NCBI RefSeq assembly: GCF_019801175.1
Contig: NZ_JAHVJR010000001.1
Span: forward strand, 1,364,001-1,428,000
DNA: 64,000 bases
Source: Vannielia litorea
Lineage (GTDB): Bacteria; Pseudomonadota; Alphaproteobacteria; Rhodobacterales; Rhodobacteraceae
Reading direction: 5' to 3'
Shown here: piece after piece, positions 48,534 through 58,418 of the stretch
Position numbering within the stretch: the first letter of the stretch is position 1
Layout of the letters: the number at the start of each line of letters is the position of its first letter
Made by a program: the position numbers and the translations under genes
The notes under the pieces: model-generated
The model's database searches: none
Told to the model about the DNA's origin: nothing
Seen by the model: the letters and a program-made list of their open reading frames with translations, nothing else

Positions 48534-49474
48534 TGGGCTTCCTTGGGCCGCACCCAGATGAACAGCCCCACCGCATCGGCCATCGCCACCACCGTTTCGA
48601 GGTCCAGCACCATGACGCCGCCCGCCTCCACCACGATGCCGCGCAACTCCGCCTCTGCCGCCAGCATCACCGTGGCCGGGCCGATCACGGGCAGGTCGGC
48701 CCGTCGGTCCTGCCCGGGCTTCGGCGCCTTGTAGAGCAACCCGCCCTCCGGCAGCGCCTTGTCCCGCTCCGGAAGCCGCGAGGGCTCAGAAGCGGTCAGG
48801 AACTCCTTCACATCCGCCACCCATTCCGAGGCCCGCTCGAAGAGGGTCGCGCCCTTCAGCAGCTCCTGCTCCTCGCGCCGCACCGCCTCTGGCACGCGCA
48901 TCAGGCTGCGGATCATCCAGTCCGTCCCGCCCGCGGCCTCCACCGCCAGCACCTGACCGGAGGCCACCACGCAGGCCTGCCCAACATCGGCGGCCCCCAT
49001 CGCCGCCACCACCGACTCGGCGCGCGTGGCATCGGCATGGTCGCCGGGCCCGGGCGTCGCCCCTGTCAGCACACCGCTGGCGGGCAGCAACTCGGGCGCA
49101 ATCTCATGCGCTGCTTCCACCCGCAGGCCCGCTTCCTCGAAAATCGCCATGATCTCGCGCAGCGTGCCGTCGTCGCCCCGCTCCATCGCGCCCGCCAGCC
49201 GCACGATCAGCCCGTGCGTGGCCGGGTCCACCCGTGCGCGGTCGATACGCGGGCGCTTCACTGCCCCCGCAAGGCACACCGCCTCGCAGCCACCCTCGAC
49301 CAGCCCTGCAATAAAACTCCCCAGCTCCTCCAGCCGAAACCGGGTGACAGGCCTGTCACCCACCTCCGGCTCGAAACCCTCGAGCGCGTAAAGCCTGTAG
49401 TCCCGGCCCACACGCTCCAGCGCGGCCACCAGCCGCGACGGCAACAGCCCCTGCCCCGCAATCAGCGCCAGCAA
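48530..49474 (-). CDS. lpxI: UDP-2,3-diacylglucosamine pyrophosphatase LpxI
   Basis: 314 residues, LpxI (DUF1009) family, the alphaproteobacterial substitute for LpxH that makes lipid X. It shows LALIAGQGLLPSRL at the start and the C-terminal VIGPATVMLAAEAELRGIVVEAGGVMVLD. TTG start at 49474, chosen because the conserved LALIAG strand starts there and CGGAG lies in front. Five bases after the lpxA stop. Confidence 0.92.
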   Translation of the reverse strand: MLALIAGQGLLPSRLVAALERVGRDYRLYALEGFEPEVGDRPVTRFRLEELGSFIAGLVEGGCEAVCLAGAVKRPRIDRARVDPATHGLIVRLAGAMERGDDGTLREIMAIFEEAGLRVEAAHEIAPELLPASGVLTGATPGPGDHADATRAESVVAAMGAADVGQACVVASGQVLAVEAAGGTDWMIRSLMRVPEAVRREEQELLKGATLFERASEWVADVKEFLTASEPSRLPERDKALPEGGLLYKAPKPGQDRRADLPVIGPATVMLAAEAELRGIVVEAGGVMVLDLETVVAMADAVGLFIWVRPKEAQ

Positions 49475-49478
49475 GGCC

Positions 49479-50276
49479 CTACTCCGGGGTCAGGAAAGAG
49501 CGGTCGCTCTCCCCGGTGACGAAATCCACGATCCGGCGCACATAGTCGCTCTCGGTCTCTTCGCCGAGCCGCCGGGCGCGATCCTGAAACGCCCCCTCGC
49601 CCTGCGCCAGCATCTGATAGGCCGCCCGGAGCGCGGTGATATCAGACCGTGCCACGCCCTTGCGCTTGAGGCCCACGAGGTTCAGCCCCTCTAGCCGCCC
49701 CCGACTGGCCTCGACGAGGCCATAGGGGATCACATCGCGGGTCACCATGCTGACCGCACCGATGATTGCACCCTGCCCGATCCGCACCCACTGGTGAATG
49801 CCCGAGAGGCCGCCGATGATGACGTCATCCTCGATCACGCAATGCCCGGCGATGGCCGCCGAATTGACGATCACCACCCGGCTGCCGACCTGCGCGTCAT
49901 GCGCTACATGCGCGCCCGCCATGATCAGGCAATCATCGCCCACACGGGTCACGCCGCCACCGCCCTCGGTGCCGCAGTTGATCGTGACATGCTCGCGAAT
50001 GCGGTTGCGCGCGCCGATTACCAGCTTGGTCTTCTCGCCGGCGAACTTCAGGTCCTGCGGGATCTCTCCGATGACCGCAAAGGAGAAAATCGTGCACTCC
50101 GGCCCGATCTCGGTGTTGCCGGTGATCACCGCATGGCTCTTGATCAGGCAGCCCTCGCCGATCACCGCCTCGGGGCCGATATAGGCGAAGGGGCCAACAT
50201 CGACCCCCGCGCCAATCACCGCGCCCTCGTCGACGCAGGCGGTGGGGTGGATCGTGGCGGTCGAGGCGACGCTCAT
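49479..50276 (-). CDS. lpxA: UDP-N-acetylglucosamine acyltransferase
   Basis: 265 residues of left-handed beta-helix hexapeptide repeats (e.g. [21 protein letters not shown]) with the catalytic-histidine region [11 protein letters not shown] and the [15 protein letters not shown] loop. First acylation step of lipid A. ATG overlaps the stop of fabZ by four bases. Confidence 0.96.
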   Translation of the reverse strand: MSVASTATIHPTACVDEGAVIGAGVDVGPFAYIGPEAVIGEGCLIKSHAVITGNTEIGPECTIFSFAVIGEIPQDLKFAGEKTKLVIGARNRIREHVTINCGTEGGGGVTRVGDDCLIMAGAHVAHDAQVGSRVVIVNSAAIAGHCVIEDDVIIGGLSGIHQWVRIGQGAIIGAVSMVTRDVIPYGLVEASRGRLEGLNLVGLKRKGVARSDITALRAAYQMLAQGEGAFQDRARRLGEETESDYVRRIVDFVTGESDRSFLTPE

Positions 50277-50743
50277 TTTGCCTCCGCAGGCATATCCATC
50301 ATCGCGGTGAACTCGGCCTCGGCGGCCATCTCGCCTTCCACCTTCGCCTCGCCCTTGAACTTCCAGACCTTGCCGCCGGGCTTGCCGCGGGTCACCTGCA
50401 CATGCAGCTCCAACACATCGCCGGGCACCACCTTGCGGCGAAACTTCACGCCCTCCATGCCCATGAAATACACGAGCATTCCCTTGTCTTGCAGCTCAAG
50501 GCTCGCACCCACCATCACGGCAGCTGTCTGCGCCAGCGCCTCGATGATCGTGACCCCCGGCATGATCGGCGCACCCGGAAAATGGCCCTGAAAATGCGGC
50601 TCGTTGAAGGTGACGTTTTTGATCCCGCAGGCGCTCTCGCAGAACTTCACGTCCCGCACCTTGTCGACCAGCAGAAACGGGTAGCGATGCGGAATGATCC
50701 GCTGGATCATCTCCAGATCTACGGTGTCCGGGGTCTCGCTCAT
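50273..50743 (-). CDS. fabZ: 3-hydroxyacyl-ACP dehydratase
   Basis: 156 residues, hot-dog fold. The active-site histidine is in [14 protein letters not shown] and the acidic partner in [11 protein letters not shown]. It dehydrates hydroxyacyl-ACP in fatty-acid elongation and sits, as usual, beside lpxA. The [16 protein letters not shown]-terminus is typical. Skp lies 19 bp upstream; lpxD, usually between them, is not there. Confidence 0.96.
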   Translation of the reverse strand: MSETPDTVDLEMIQRIIPHRYPFLLVDKVRDVKFCESACGIKNVTFNEPHFQGHFPGAPIMPGVTIIEALAQTAAVMVGASLELQDKGMLVYFMGMEGVKFRRKVVPGDVLELHVQVTRGKPGGKVWKFKGEAKVEGEMAAEAEFTAMMDMPAEAK

Positions 50744-50762
50744 GGTCTGTCCTTCCTGATCG

Positions 50763-51434
50763 TCACTCTGCCGGGGCAGTCTCTTCTTCTACCGGCTCCC
50801 CGGTCGAGAACGGAACTTCGTCCGTCTCTTGCGGGGCGTCCTCGGCCTCGTCGGCGGGAACCGCCAGCGTGCCGCCATCGCCCAATATCGCATCAACCCG
50901 CGCGCGCACCACATCCGTCACGTCCACATCGGCCACGGCGAGCAGGATTGCGCGGGAATCGAGTATCACCGAGGCACCGCGCTCTTCGAGCACCTCCCGA
51001 ACCACCGGCCCGATCGCGGAGCTGAACACCTGCTGGCTGCGTTCCTGCCTGCGCTGCAGGCTGCGGGTCTTGGCCTCCTGCTCGGCGCGGATCTCCGTCA
51101 CCTTTTCGTCAAAGGCATCGGCAAGGTCGCGAAAAGCGGCAGGCTCCATCGTCTCCCGCTGCGCGGTCAACTCGGCCTCCTCGGCCTCCAGCCCTTCCTG
51201 AATGCGGGCATTCTCGGCGATGAGCTCGCTGCGGGCCGTGTTCAACTCGCTTTGCAAACGCTGGCCAAACAACGTGGTCCTGAACAACCGTTCCTGATTG
51301 ATCGTCAGCACCGAAGGCGCGGCCCGGCCCGTATCCTGTGCACAAACCGGCCCGACCAGAACCGCGCCGCAGAGCCCCGCCGCCGCCACGCCTGCCCGGA
51401 GCACCCGCCCCAGGCTATGTGAGCGGCGTGGCAT
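50763..51434 (-). CDS. skp: OmpH/Skp family periplasmic chaperone
   Basis: 223 residues: signal peptide ending VCAQ, a [10 protein letters not shown] strand, then a long charged coiled coil (about 60-155, [31 protein letters not shown]... region), and an acidic C-terminal tail ([12 protein letters not shown]...). Escorts unfolded outer-membrane proteins to BamA. The tail makes it longer than the E. coli protein. The ATG overlaps the bamA stop (TGATG). Confidence 0.9.
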   Translation of the reverse strand: MPRRSHSLGRVLRAGVAAAGLCGAVLVGPVCAQDTGRAAPSVLTINQERLFRTTLFGQRLQSELNTARSELIAENARIQEGLEAEEAELTAQRETMEPAAFRDLADAFDEKVTEIRAEQEAKTRSLQRRQERSQQVFSSAIGPVVREVLEERGASVILDSRAILLAVADVDVTDVVRARVDAILGDGGTLAVPADEAEDAPQETDEVPFSTGEPVEEETAPAE

Positions 51435-53797
51435 CAGAACTCGGTGCGGATCGAAATATCGAAGCTGCGGGTCTTGTCGTAGTCCTGCTTCATGATCGCT
51501 TCGGAGAAGTTGAAGCGCAGCGGCCCGATCGGCGTATCCCAGAACACCGAGACACCGATGGCCGACCGCCAGTGCAGATCGTCGTCCACCTCAAAGGTGC
51601 CGTCCGGTCCGCCACCGGTGTTGTCGAGGCCCCAGACCGACCCGATGTCATAGAAGACACCGCCCGAGATGCCGTATTCCTCCGGCAGACCCAGCGGGAA
51701 CTCGGCTTCGAGCCGCGCCACGAAGAAATAGTTACCGCCGAGCGCATCCTCGTTGGTCACGTTCAGGTCGCGCGGGCCAAGGCCGTTGGCCTCGAAGCCG
51801 CGCATCCGGCCGTTGAGGGTGAAACGGTCCAGCACGGTCGAGCCGCCCGAGGTGTAGTGCAGCGCACCGCCCTCAAGCTCGGCCCGCAGCGTGACCTCTT
51901 CGTTCCAGACCCGCGTCTGCGCCGTCATCGCCGCCGTCGTCTTGATGTACTGGTTCTCGCCGTCCAGCCCGCCAAAGTCCTGCCCGAAGGAGAAGCGGAT
52001 CGCCGCATTCGGGTTCAGGCCGGTGATCCGGCTGTCGTAGATGTAGGTGTAGCCCACCGAGGCATCCCAGCGCTCGCCCTCTTCGGTCCGCAGGATGAAG
52101 GACGAGCCAGTATCGGCCCCACCGTCGCCCATGTCGATGCCGGAGAGCTCCTTGTAGTTCACAGCCGTGCGCAGCTGCATCCGGCTGCGCTCGCCGAGCG
52201 GAAACTCGAACAACGGGCGGATAAGGCCGATGGCCGAGTCGTAGCGCGAGTTCTCCGATTCCGTCTGACGGAAGCTTGCATCGAGGCCAAAGGTCACCTC
52301 GCGACCAAGGAAGGCCGGCTCGCGGAAGGCAAAGGTCACGCTCCGCGACGAGCTGGTCGTATCCACACCAAAGCTGAGCGACTGGCCCCGCCCGAGGAAG
52401 TTGCGCTCGGAGAAGTTGATGTTGAAGCCAAGCCCCGCGTCGGACCCGTAGGAGGCGCCAAAGCCCAGCGAGCCAGTGGAGGCTTCAACCACGTCAACGT
52501 CCACGATCACCTGATCTTCCGAGGAGCCCTGCCGCGCGTTCACATCCGCCGTCTCGAAGAAGCCGAGCGCCCGGATGCGCTCTGCCGCCTCGCGGATTTC
52601 ACGCGGGTTGAACGGGTCGCCCTCGACCACGCGGAACTGGCGCCGCACCACCCGGTCCAGCGTCGAGGCGTTGCCCTCGATGTCGATCCGCTCCACAAAA
52701 ATGCGGGGCCCCTTGCTGATCGCAAAGTTGATGTCCAGCGTCTGGGTCCGCTCGTTGCGGCTGATCTGCGGCTCGACCCGCAGAAAGTTGATCCCCTTCT
52801 GGGCGGCGAGCCGCTCCATCCGGTTGATGTTGGTTTCCACGATCTGCGGGTTGTAGACCCGGCCGCTGCGAATGCGCAGCGCGTTGCGGAACTCGTTGGC
52901 GTTGGCTTCCGCCATGCTGGAGGTCACCGTCACCCGCCCGATACGGAACTGCTGACCCTCCTGCACATTGAACGTCACCAGAAAGGCGTCGCGGTTGCGG
53001 GTGATCTCGGCAGTCGCGCTCTGAACGCGGAAGTCGATGTAACCCCGGCTCAGGTAGAAGTCGCGCAGCACCTGCTTGTCGAACTCGATCCGCTCTTCCA
53101 CAAGCGTGTCACGCTGGATGAGCTGGCGGAACAGACCGGCCTGCTTGGTCTCCAGCGCGCCGCGCAAACGGCGGTCCGAGAACTTGCGGTTGCCGACAAA
53201 GCTGATGCGCTCGTTCTCCACCACGCGGCCTTCGCGCACCTCGAACACGAGGTCCACACGGTTGCCGCTGCGACGGATGACCTTGGGCGAGACCGTGGCC
53301 GCAACCCGGCCCTGAACCCGGTAAAGCTCAGTCAGCGCAGCCGCATCCGCCTCGACCTGGCTGGGCTGGAACACCCGGCGCGACTGGCTGCGGATCGCGG
53401 CGGCCATGTCCTCATCCTTCAACCTCCGGTTGCCCTCGAAGGCAATGCGGTTGATCGTCGGGTATTCCCGAACATTGATGACAAGCGTGCCGCCCCGCGG
53501 GATCACCTCAACTGTCTCGAAAAGACCGGAGGCGAGGATGTTCTGATAGGCGTCGTTGATCTGGCCCGCGCTCACCGTTTCACCGCGAGCGATTCCGGCG
53601 TAGGAGACGATAGTGGCCGCATCAACCCGCTGGTTGCCGTTCACCTCGACCCGGCTGAAGCTGAACGATTGCGCTGCCACCGGGCTCGGCGCCACGGTGC
53701 AAGCTACTGCAAACGTTGTGAAAATAACCAGCGCGATGCGGTGCATCAGCCCCTTCGCCGCGCCCAGTTCTGCGCCGGTCTCGCGTGCTCGCAACAT
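51434..53797 (-). CDS. bamA: Outer membrane protein assembly factor BamA
   Basis: 787 residues. After the signal peptide (cleavage near VAAQ) come five POTRA domains (about 45-420; starts FSFSRVEVNGNQRVD) and a C-terminal beta-barrel with the RGF-type loop region (RMRGFEANGLGPRD). Inserts outer-membrane proteins. The first ATG at 53797 gives 17 residues before the hydrophobic core; the ATG at 53746, preceded by AAGGGG, is an alternative start. The final residue is phenylalanine, as expected for a barrel. Confidence 0.96.
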   Translation of the reverse strand: MLRARETGAELGAAKGLMHRIALVIFTTFAVACTVAPSPVAAQSFSFSRVEVNGNQRVDAATIVSYAGIARGETVSAGQINDAYQNILASGLFETVEVIPRGGTLVINVREYPTINRIAFEGNRRLKDEDMAAAIRSQSRRVFQPSQVEADAAALTELYRVQGRVAATVSPKVIRRSGNRVDLVFEVREGRVVENERISFVGNRKFSDRRLRGALETKQAGLFRQLIQRDTLVEERIEFDKQVLRDFYLSRGYIDFRVQSATAEITRNRDAFLVTFNVQEGQQFRIGRVTVTSSMAEANANEFRNALRIRSGRVYNPQIVETNINRMERLAAQKGINFLRVEPQISRNERTQTLDINFAISKGPRIFVERIDIEGNASTLDRVVRRQFRVVEGDPFNPREIREAAERIRALGFFETADVNARQGSSEDQVIVDVDVVEASTGSLGFGASYGSDAGLGFNINFSERNFLGRGQSLSFGVDTTSSSRSVTFAFREPAFLGREVTFGLDASFRQTESENSRYDSAIGLIRPLFEFPLGERSRMQLRTAVNYKELSGIDMGDGGADTGSSFILRTEEGERWDASVGYTYIYDSRITGLNPNAAIRFSFGQDFGGLDGENQYIKTTAAMTAQTRVWNEEVTLRAELEGGALHYTSGGSTVLDRFTLNGRMRGFEANGLGPRDLNVTNEDALGGNYFFVARLEAEFPLGLPEEYGISGGVFYDIGSVWGLDNTGGGPDGTFEVDDDLHWRSAIGVSVFWDTPIGPLRFNFSEAIMKQDYDKTRSFDISIRTEF

Positions 53798-53874
53798 GCC
53801 CTCAGCCCCCAGTTTTTACCGCCTTTTGTTATCCAACTTCACTAGCGGGTTCTGGGGATGGTGTCAAAGCGCCG

Positions 53875-53896
53875 AAAGGCGCCCGAAGGCGCCTTT
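53875..53896 (-). terminator. Intrinsic terminator with TTCG loop (minus strand)
   Basis: On the minus strand AAAGGCGCC-TTCG-GGCGCCTTT is a perfect nine-pair stem with a UUCG tetraloop. It lies 27 bp past the stop of the small gene at 53923-54054 and about 80 bp ahead of bamA, so bamA probably has its own promoter. It could also act in the plus direction, followed by TT. Confidence 0.6.
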
Positions 53897-53922
53897 TTCA
53901 TTTGCCTGTCTGTCAGGCCACA

Positions 53923-54054
53923 TCAGTGGAAGAGCGAGCCGATCCATGCGCCGCCGCCAAGGGCGGTTGCGATCGTGGCCACATAGAGCAGTCGGTCCGA
54001 GTTGAGGCGGACGATCAGGCTCAGGCTCTGGTATCCTTCAGTCATCGTTTGCAT
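53923..54054 (-). CDS. 43-residue membrane protein between rseP and bamA
   Basis: A short gene read from the ATG at 54054 (or 54045) to the TGA at 53923: MQTMTEGYQSLSLIVRLNS, then the hydrophobic DRLLYVATIATALGGGAWI helix and GSLFH. AAGGC is upstream of the start, and a strong TTCG hairpin terminator follows. One predicted transmembrane helix with an amphipathic N-terminal segment. It interrupts the usual rseP-bamA adjacency. Unknown function. Confidence 0.6.
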   Translation of the reverse strand: MQTMTEGYQSLSLIVRLNSDRLLYVATIATALGGGAWIGSLFH

Positions 54055-54181
54055 GGGCGTTTGCCTTGCGTCTCCGGTTCTGGTTCGCCCAAAGTTCTAG
54101 ACGCCGACTATGGCGCGAATTTGGCCGCCCGACCGGAGATTGTGGCAAGATTGGGGCACGGCCCTCAGGCCGCCCCTGCCC

Positions 54182-55549
54182 TCACTCGAAGAGGCCGCGC
54201 AGCTTCCAGAACAGCCCGCCCTCGCAGAACAGGTCATTGCCGAGCGCAAAGACCATCAGGCTCAGGATCAGCGTCAGCCCGATCATCATCAGCACGTTCA
54301 GCGCCTTCTCGGGCGGAGGCTTGCCGCTGACCGCCTCCCAGGCGTGAAACACAAGGTGCCCACCATCCAGCACCGGGATCGGGAAGAGGTTCAACAAGCC
54401 CACCGCAGTCGAAAGCACCGCAACGAACCAGATAAAGCTCTGGCTGCCCTGGCTCGCCATCTGCCCGGCGGTGGTGGCAATCTTCAGCGGCCCACTCAGG
54501 TTGCAGCTCGAAATGCCCCCGGTGATCATGTTGTAGAGCCCGGAGATCGAACTGGTCACGATGAACCACGTCTGCCGCACGCCATATTCCACGGCCTCCA
54601 GCGCACCCAGCCGCACCGTTGCAGGTTCAAAGGCCAGCCCGCCGTTGATCCCGATCAGGTAACGCTTCTCAAAGCTGCCATCGGGCATCGGCACGTCGGT
54701 TTCGCGCGGCTTGAGGGTGAACTCCTCGCGGCTGCCCTCGCGCCACACGTCCAGCTCCACCGGTTCACCGCCGCCGCTGGAGATCACATCCTGCAGCTGC
54801 CGGAACGCGGTGATCGGCGCACCGTCGATCCCGACGATCACATCCCCCACCTGAAGCCCCGCATCGATCGCCGCCGAGTTGGGCGACACCGAAGAGACCA
54901 ACGCCGGAAACGGGGTCGTCCCCTCCAGCTCCAACTCCTCGCCGCCGCGCTCCACGCGGTAAATCACCGGCTGGCTCAGATCCAGATCGCGGCTCGCCTC
55001 GTAGACGCTGCCCAGATCGGTGATCTCGGCCCCGCCGATGGAGAGGATCACATCACCCTGCTCCAGCACCCGCACTTCTTGCGGCAGCGGCTCCAGCGCG
55101 CCCACCTGCACCGGCTCGCTCGCCACGCCGCGGATCAGCGAGATCGCCCCGAAGACGATGAAACTGAGGATAAAGTTGAACACAGGACCGGCCGCCACCG
55201 TGGCCGCACGCGCCCAGAGCGGCGCGCCCGGCATGGTGCGGCGCTTCTCGGCCTCGCTCAACCCCGCCATCGCCTCGCCATCCACGCCCGCCGAGGCGGC
55301 ATTGGCATCGCCCATGAACTTCACATAGCCGCCAAAGGGCAGCGCGGCGACCTGCCACTCGGTGCCATGCTTGTCTGTCCGGCTGTAGAGCACCTTGCCA
55401 AACCCGAGGCTGAACACCTCGGCATGGATTCCGCACCAGCGGCCCACGATGTAATGGCCGTACTCATGCACCGCCACGATGATCGAAAGCGCCACCACGA
55501 AGGCCACGACATAACCTGCCGTGCCTCCCAGAATCCCGAAAAATTCCAT
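54182..55549 (-). CDS. rseP: Site-2 intramembrane protease RseP
   Basis: 455 residues. The zinc motif HEYGH lies in the first helix (AVHEYGHYIVGRW), there are periplasmic PDZ-like segments (about 120-300; NSAAIDAGLQVGDVIVGIDG), and the C-terminal NLFPIPVLDGGHLVF carries the third metal ligand. Cuts anti-sigma factors and signal peptides within the inner membrane. Two bases after the dxr stop. Confidence 0.96.
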   Translation of the reverse strand: MEFFGILGGTAGYVVAFVVALSIIVAVHEYGHYIVGRWCGIHAEVFSLGFGKVLYSRTDKHGTEWQVAALPFGGYVKFMGDANAASAGVDGEAMAGLSEAEKRRTMPGAPLWARAATVAAGPVFNFILSFIVFGAISLIRGVASEPVQVGALEPLPQEVRVLEQGDVILSIGGAEITDLGSVYEASRDLDLSQPVIYRVERGGEELELEGTTPFPALVSSVSPNSAAIDAGLQVGDVIVGIDGAPITAFRQLQDVISSGGGEPVELDVWREGSREEFTLKPRETDVPMPDGSFEKRYLIGINGGLAFEPATVRLGALEAVEYGVRQTWFIVTSSISGLYNMITGGISSCNLSGPLKIATTAGQMASQGSQSFIWFVAVLSTAVGLLNLFPIPVLDGGHLVFHAWEAVSGKPPPEKALNVLMMIGLTLILSLMVFALGNDLFCEGGLFWKLRGLFE

Positions 55550-55551
55550 GC

Positions 55552-56727
55552 CTAGCCCGTTGCCTCTTTTGTCTTTGCCATGGCCTCGCGGGCCAGTTCT
55601 CGTGCCATCTGGTCAGCTTGCAGCACGTTATCAAGGGTCATCATGTCATTGTTAAGGCCGGTTTGCGAGGCCATCCGGCCCATCACCTGCTCCACGACCT
55701 GCGCCATTTCGGCAAAGCCGATGGTGCGCGCGATGAACCCGTCCAGCGCCGCCTCCTTGGCCGCGTTGAAGACCGCGCCCATCAGCCCGCCCGCCCGCAT
55801 CACCTCCCACGCGAGGCCGAGCGCCGGGTAGCGGGCCGGGTCGGGTGCGGCAAAGTCGAGCCGCCCCAGCGCGGCAAGGTCGAGCCGCTCCACCGGCAGC
55901 TCGGCCCGCTCCGGCCAGTTCAGCGCGTAGCCGATGGCGTGGCGCATGTCGGGCGCGCCCAGATGCGCCATCATCGCCCCGTCCCGAAAGCCCACCAGCG
56001 CATGCACCGCGCTCTGCGGGTGGATCAGCACCTCGATCTGCTCAGGCTCCAGCTCAAAGAACTCATGCGCCTCAATGACTTCCAGCGCCTTGTTGAACAT
56101 GGAGGCCGAGTCGATGGTGATCCGCTGGCCCATGTCCCAGTTCGGGTGGGTGGCCGCCTCTTCGGGCGTGGCGCGGGCGATCTTCTCCAGCGGCCAGTCG
56201 CGGAACGCGCCGCCGCTCGCGGTGATCACCACCCGCTCCACCGCAGCCATCTCCTCGCCCACCAAGGCCTGAAACACCGCCGAATGTTCGCTGTCCACCG
56301 GCAGCACCGTGGCCCCCGAGTTGCGCGCTGTCTCCATCAGCAGCGGCCCGGCGCAAACGAGGCTCTCCTTGTTGGCCAGCGCCAGCGTGGACCCGGCCTG
56401 CACCGCCGCGAGGCTGGGCTGCAAGCCCGCCGCCCCGACGATGCCGTTCAGCACCAGGTCCGCAGGCCGTGACGCCGCCTGCGCCACCGCATCCGGCCCC
56501 GCCGCAACCTCCACGCCACTGCCTTCAAGCCGCGCTGCAAGCTCTTCGTAACATTCGGGAAAACAGGTCACCGCCAGCGCCGCACCGGTCTCTACCGCTT
56601 GCTCCGCCAGCCGCGCCACGTTGCGCCCGCCGGTCAGCGCCTCCACCTCGAACCCGCCGCGCCCGATCAGGTCAATCGCGCTCTCGCCGATGGAGCCGGT
56701 CGCGCCAAGCAGGCTGACCCGCTTCAA
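55552..56727 (-). CDS. dxr: 1-deoxy-D-xylulose 5-phosphate reductoisomerase
   Basis: 391 residues. NADPH site GATGSIGES at the N-terminus, the KESLVCAG segment and the metal/active-site region DSEHSA, then ITIDSASMFNKALEVIEA. It makes methylerythritol phosphate for isoprenoids. The ATG overlaps the cdsA stop by four bases. Confidence 0.97.
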   Translation of the reverse strand: MKRVSLLGATGSIGESAIDLIGRGGFEVEALTGGRNVARLAEQAVETGAALAVTCFPECYEELAARLEGSGVEVAAGPDAVAQAASRPADLVLNGIVGAAGLQPSLAAVQAGSTLALANKESLVCAGPLLMETARNSGATVLPVDSEHSAVFQALVGEEMAAVERVVITASGGAFRDWPLEKIARATPEEAATHPNWDMGQRITIDSASMFNKALEVIEAHEFFELEPEQIEVLIHPQSAVHALVGFRDGAMMAHLGAPDMRHAIGYALNWPERAELPVERLDLAALGRLDFAAPDPARYPALGLAWEVMRAGGLMGAVFNAAKEAALDGFIARTIGFAEMAQVVEQVMGRMASQTGLNNDMMTLDNVLQADQMARELAREAMAKTKEATG

Positions 56728-57506
56728 ATCCGCACCTCGGGCACGTCAACGATGAGCGCCACGAGCAGCATCAGCAGCGACGCACCAAGCAACCCGTCGA
56801 ACCGGTCGAACAGCCCGCCGTGGCCGGGGATCAGCGAAGAGCTGTCCTTCACCCCCATCCGCCGTTTCAGCGCCGATTCCGCGATGTCGCCCATCTGGCT
56901 GGCAAAGGCGAGCACCGCCGAAATCCAGATCAGGTCACGTCCGGCGTTGGTGAAGGTCAAAAACAGCGCGCCCACGCAGGCAGCGCCGACCCAGCCCGCC
57001 ACCGTGCCAGACCATGTCTTCTTCGGGCTGACCGCCGGCCAGAACTTCGGCCCGCCAAGCATCCGTCCGGCAAAATAGCCTGCCACATCCGTCACCACGA
57101 CCACGAAGACCAGCCAGAACAGCCATGTGCCGCCATAGACATCGCGGAAGCTTACCAGCCCCCACCCCGCCGTCATGATGCCGAGCGCAAACAGGAAGAA
57201 CGTCAGCCGCTCGCGCGGCATCATCAGGGCGCCCACAATGGCAGGGGCAAAGAGCAGCAGCAGTGCCCAGTTCGCCTCATGCGCCAGCAGGCCCGAGAGC
57301 ACCGAGGCGGTGATGGCCGCCAGCAGCATCGCGCTTTCGCCCTCCCGCTTGATCATGCTGGCCAGCTCCCAGATCATGACCGCGGTCACGAACACCGCCA
57401 GCATCTGAAACCAGATGCCCCCGGCCCTTATGCCTGCCACGCCGACAACCACCATCACCGCGCCTGCGATCACCCGCGGCGCCAGATCGTCCCACTTTCC
57501 ACTCAT
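56724..57506 (-). CDS. cdsA: Phosphatidate cytidylyltransferase
   Basis: 260 residues with about eight membrane helices. The CdsA signature is SALKRRMGVKDSSSLIPGHGG followed by LFDRFDG. Makes CDP-diacylglycerol for phospholipids. The ATG at 57506 overlaps the uppS stop by four bases; an upstream frame extension to 57701 is inside uppS and rejected. Confidence 0.95.
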   Translation of the reverse strand: MSGKWDDLAPRVIAGAVMVVVGVAGIRAGGIWFQMLAVFVTAVMIWELASMIKREGESAMLLAAITASVLSGLLAHEANWALLLLFAPAIVGALMMPRERLTFFLFALGIMTAGWGLVSFRDVYGGTWLFWLVFVVVVTDVAGYFAGRMLGGPKFWPAVSPKKTWSGTVAGWVGAACVGALFLTFTNAGRDLIWISAVLAFASQMGDIAESALKRRMGVKDSSSLIPGHGGLFDRFDGLLGASLLMLLVALIVDVPEVRI

Positions 57507-58228
57507 GCCTTCACGGCTCCAAATCGCCTGTCCCGAGAGGCGAAGCCCCGGGTGATCTCTGCAAAGCACTCCGCCGAGAAGTCCGGCCAGAGCGTGTCGA
57601 TGAACTCGTATTCCGCATAGGCTGATTGCCAGAGCAGAAAGTTGCTGATCCGCGCCTCGCCGCTGGTGCGGATCACCAAGTCGGGGTCGGGCAGCATGCA
57701 AGTGTCCAGAAAGCGGCCTAGGGTTTCAGCATCCACATCCTCGGGCCTCAGCCGCCCCTCGGCCACCTCCACCGCCATGCGCTGGGTCGCGCGGGTCACC
57801 TCGTCGCGGCCCCCGTAGTTGAGCGCAATGGTCAGATGCACCTTCTCGTTGCCCGCCGTCAGCGCCTCCAGCTCGTCCATCAGCGCGACCAGCTTGGCAT
57901 CCAGCTTCACCCGGTCGCCGATGAACCGCACCCGCACGCCCTTGGCCAGCAGGCGCTGCGCCTCCTTGGTGATGTAGCGCCGGAACAGCAGCATCAGCCC
58001 GGCCACCTCGGCCTGCGTCCGCTTCCAGTTTTCGGTCGAAAAGGCAAAGATCGTCAGATACTTGACGCCCAGATCAGGGCAGGCCTCGACGATCTCGCGC
58101 ACCCGCTTGGCGCCCGCCTGATGGCCAAAGAGCCTTGGCCGGCCCCGGCGCGTTGCCCATCGGCCGTTGCCATCCATGATGATGGCCACGTGCCGCGGTG
58201 CCGCCCCTTCGCTCGCCTCTGTCGCCAT
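57503..58228 (-). CDS. uppS: Undecaprenyl diphosphate synthase
   Basis: 241 residues. HVAIIMDGNGRWA is the Mg-IPP site at the start, with the later IRTSGEARISNFLLWQSAYAE region. Produces the C55 carrier for peptidoglycan and polysaccharides. The ATG at 58228 is chosen because AGGAGG lies upstream; a longer frame to 58381 has no site and no family support. Confidence 0.96.
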   Translation of the reverse strand: MATEASEGAAPRHVAIIMDGNGRWATRRGRPRLFGHQAGAKRVREIVEACPDLGVKYLTIFAFSTENWKRTQAEVAGLMLLFRRYITKEAQRLLAKGVRVRFIGDRVKLDAKLVALMDELEALTAGNEKVHLTIALNYGGRDEVTRATQRMAVEVAEGRLRPEDVDAETLGRFLDTCMLPDPDLVIRTSGEARISNFLLWQSAYAEYEFIDTLWPDFSAECFAEITRGFASRDRRFGAVKA

Positions 58229-58418
58229 ACTGCCGGCCTCCTCGCCGTGTTGCCCGTTCTGGGCACCGGCACTGCCGTCTTTAGCGCGGCAGGGCGGCCA
58301 TTGCCAGAATGTCCCGGCGGCCGCCCGGATTTGCTGCGGGTCTGCGCGGCAGGCCGAGCCCGGCTCCAGCCCTACGCGCATCGCGTTGCAATCGGGTTAC
58401 CAGATCCCTTTCACAGGT

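Noticed and set aside
48533..49519. A 328-codon plus-strand frame opposite lpxI
   Set aside because: It is a shadow of lpxI, which has clear family motifs and operon overlaps.
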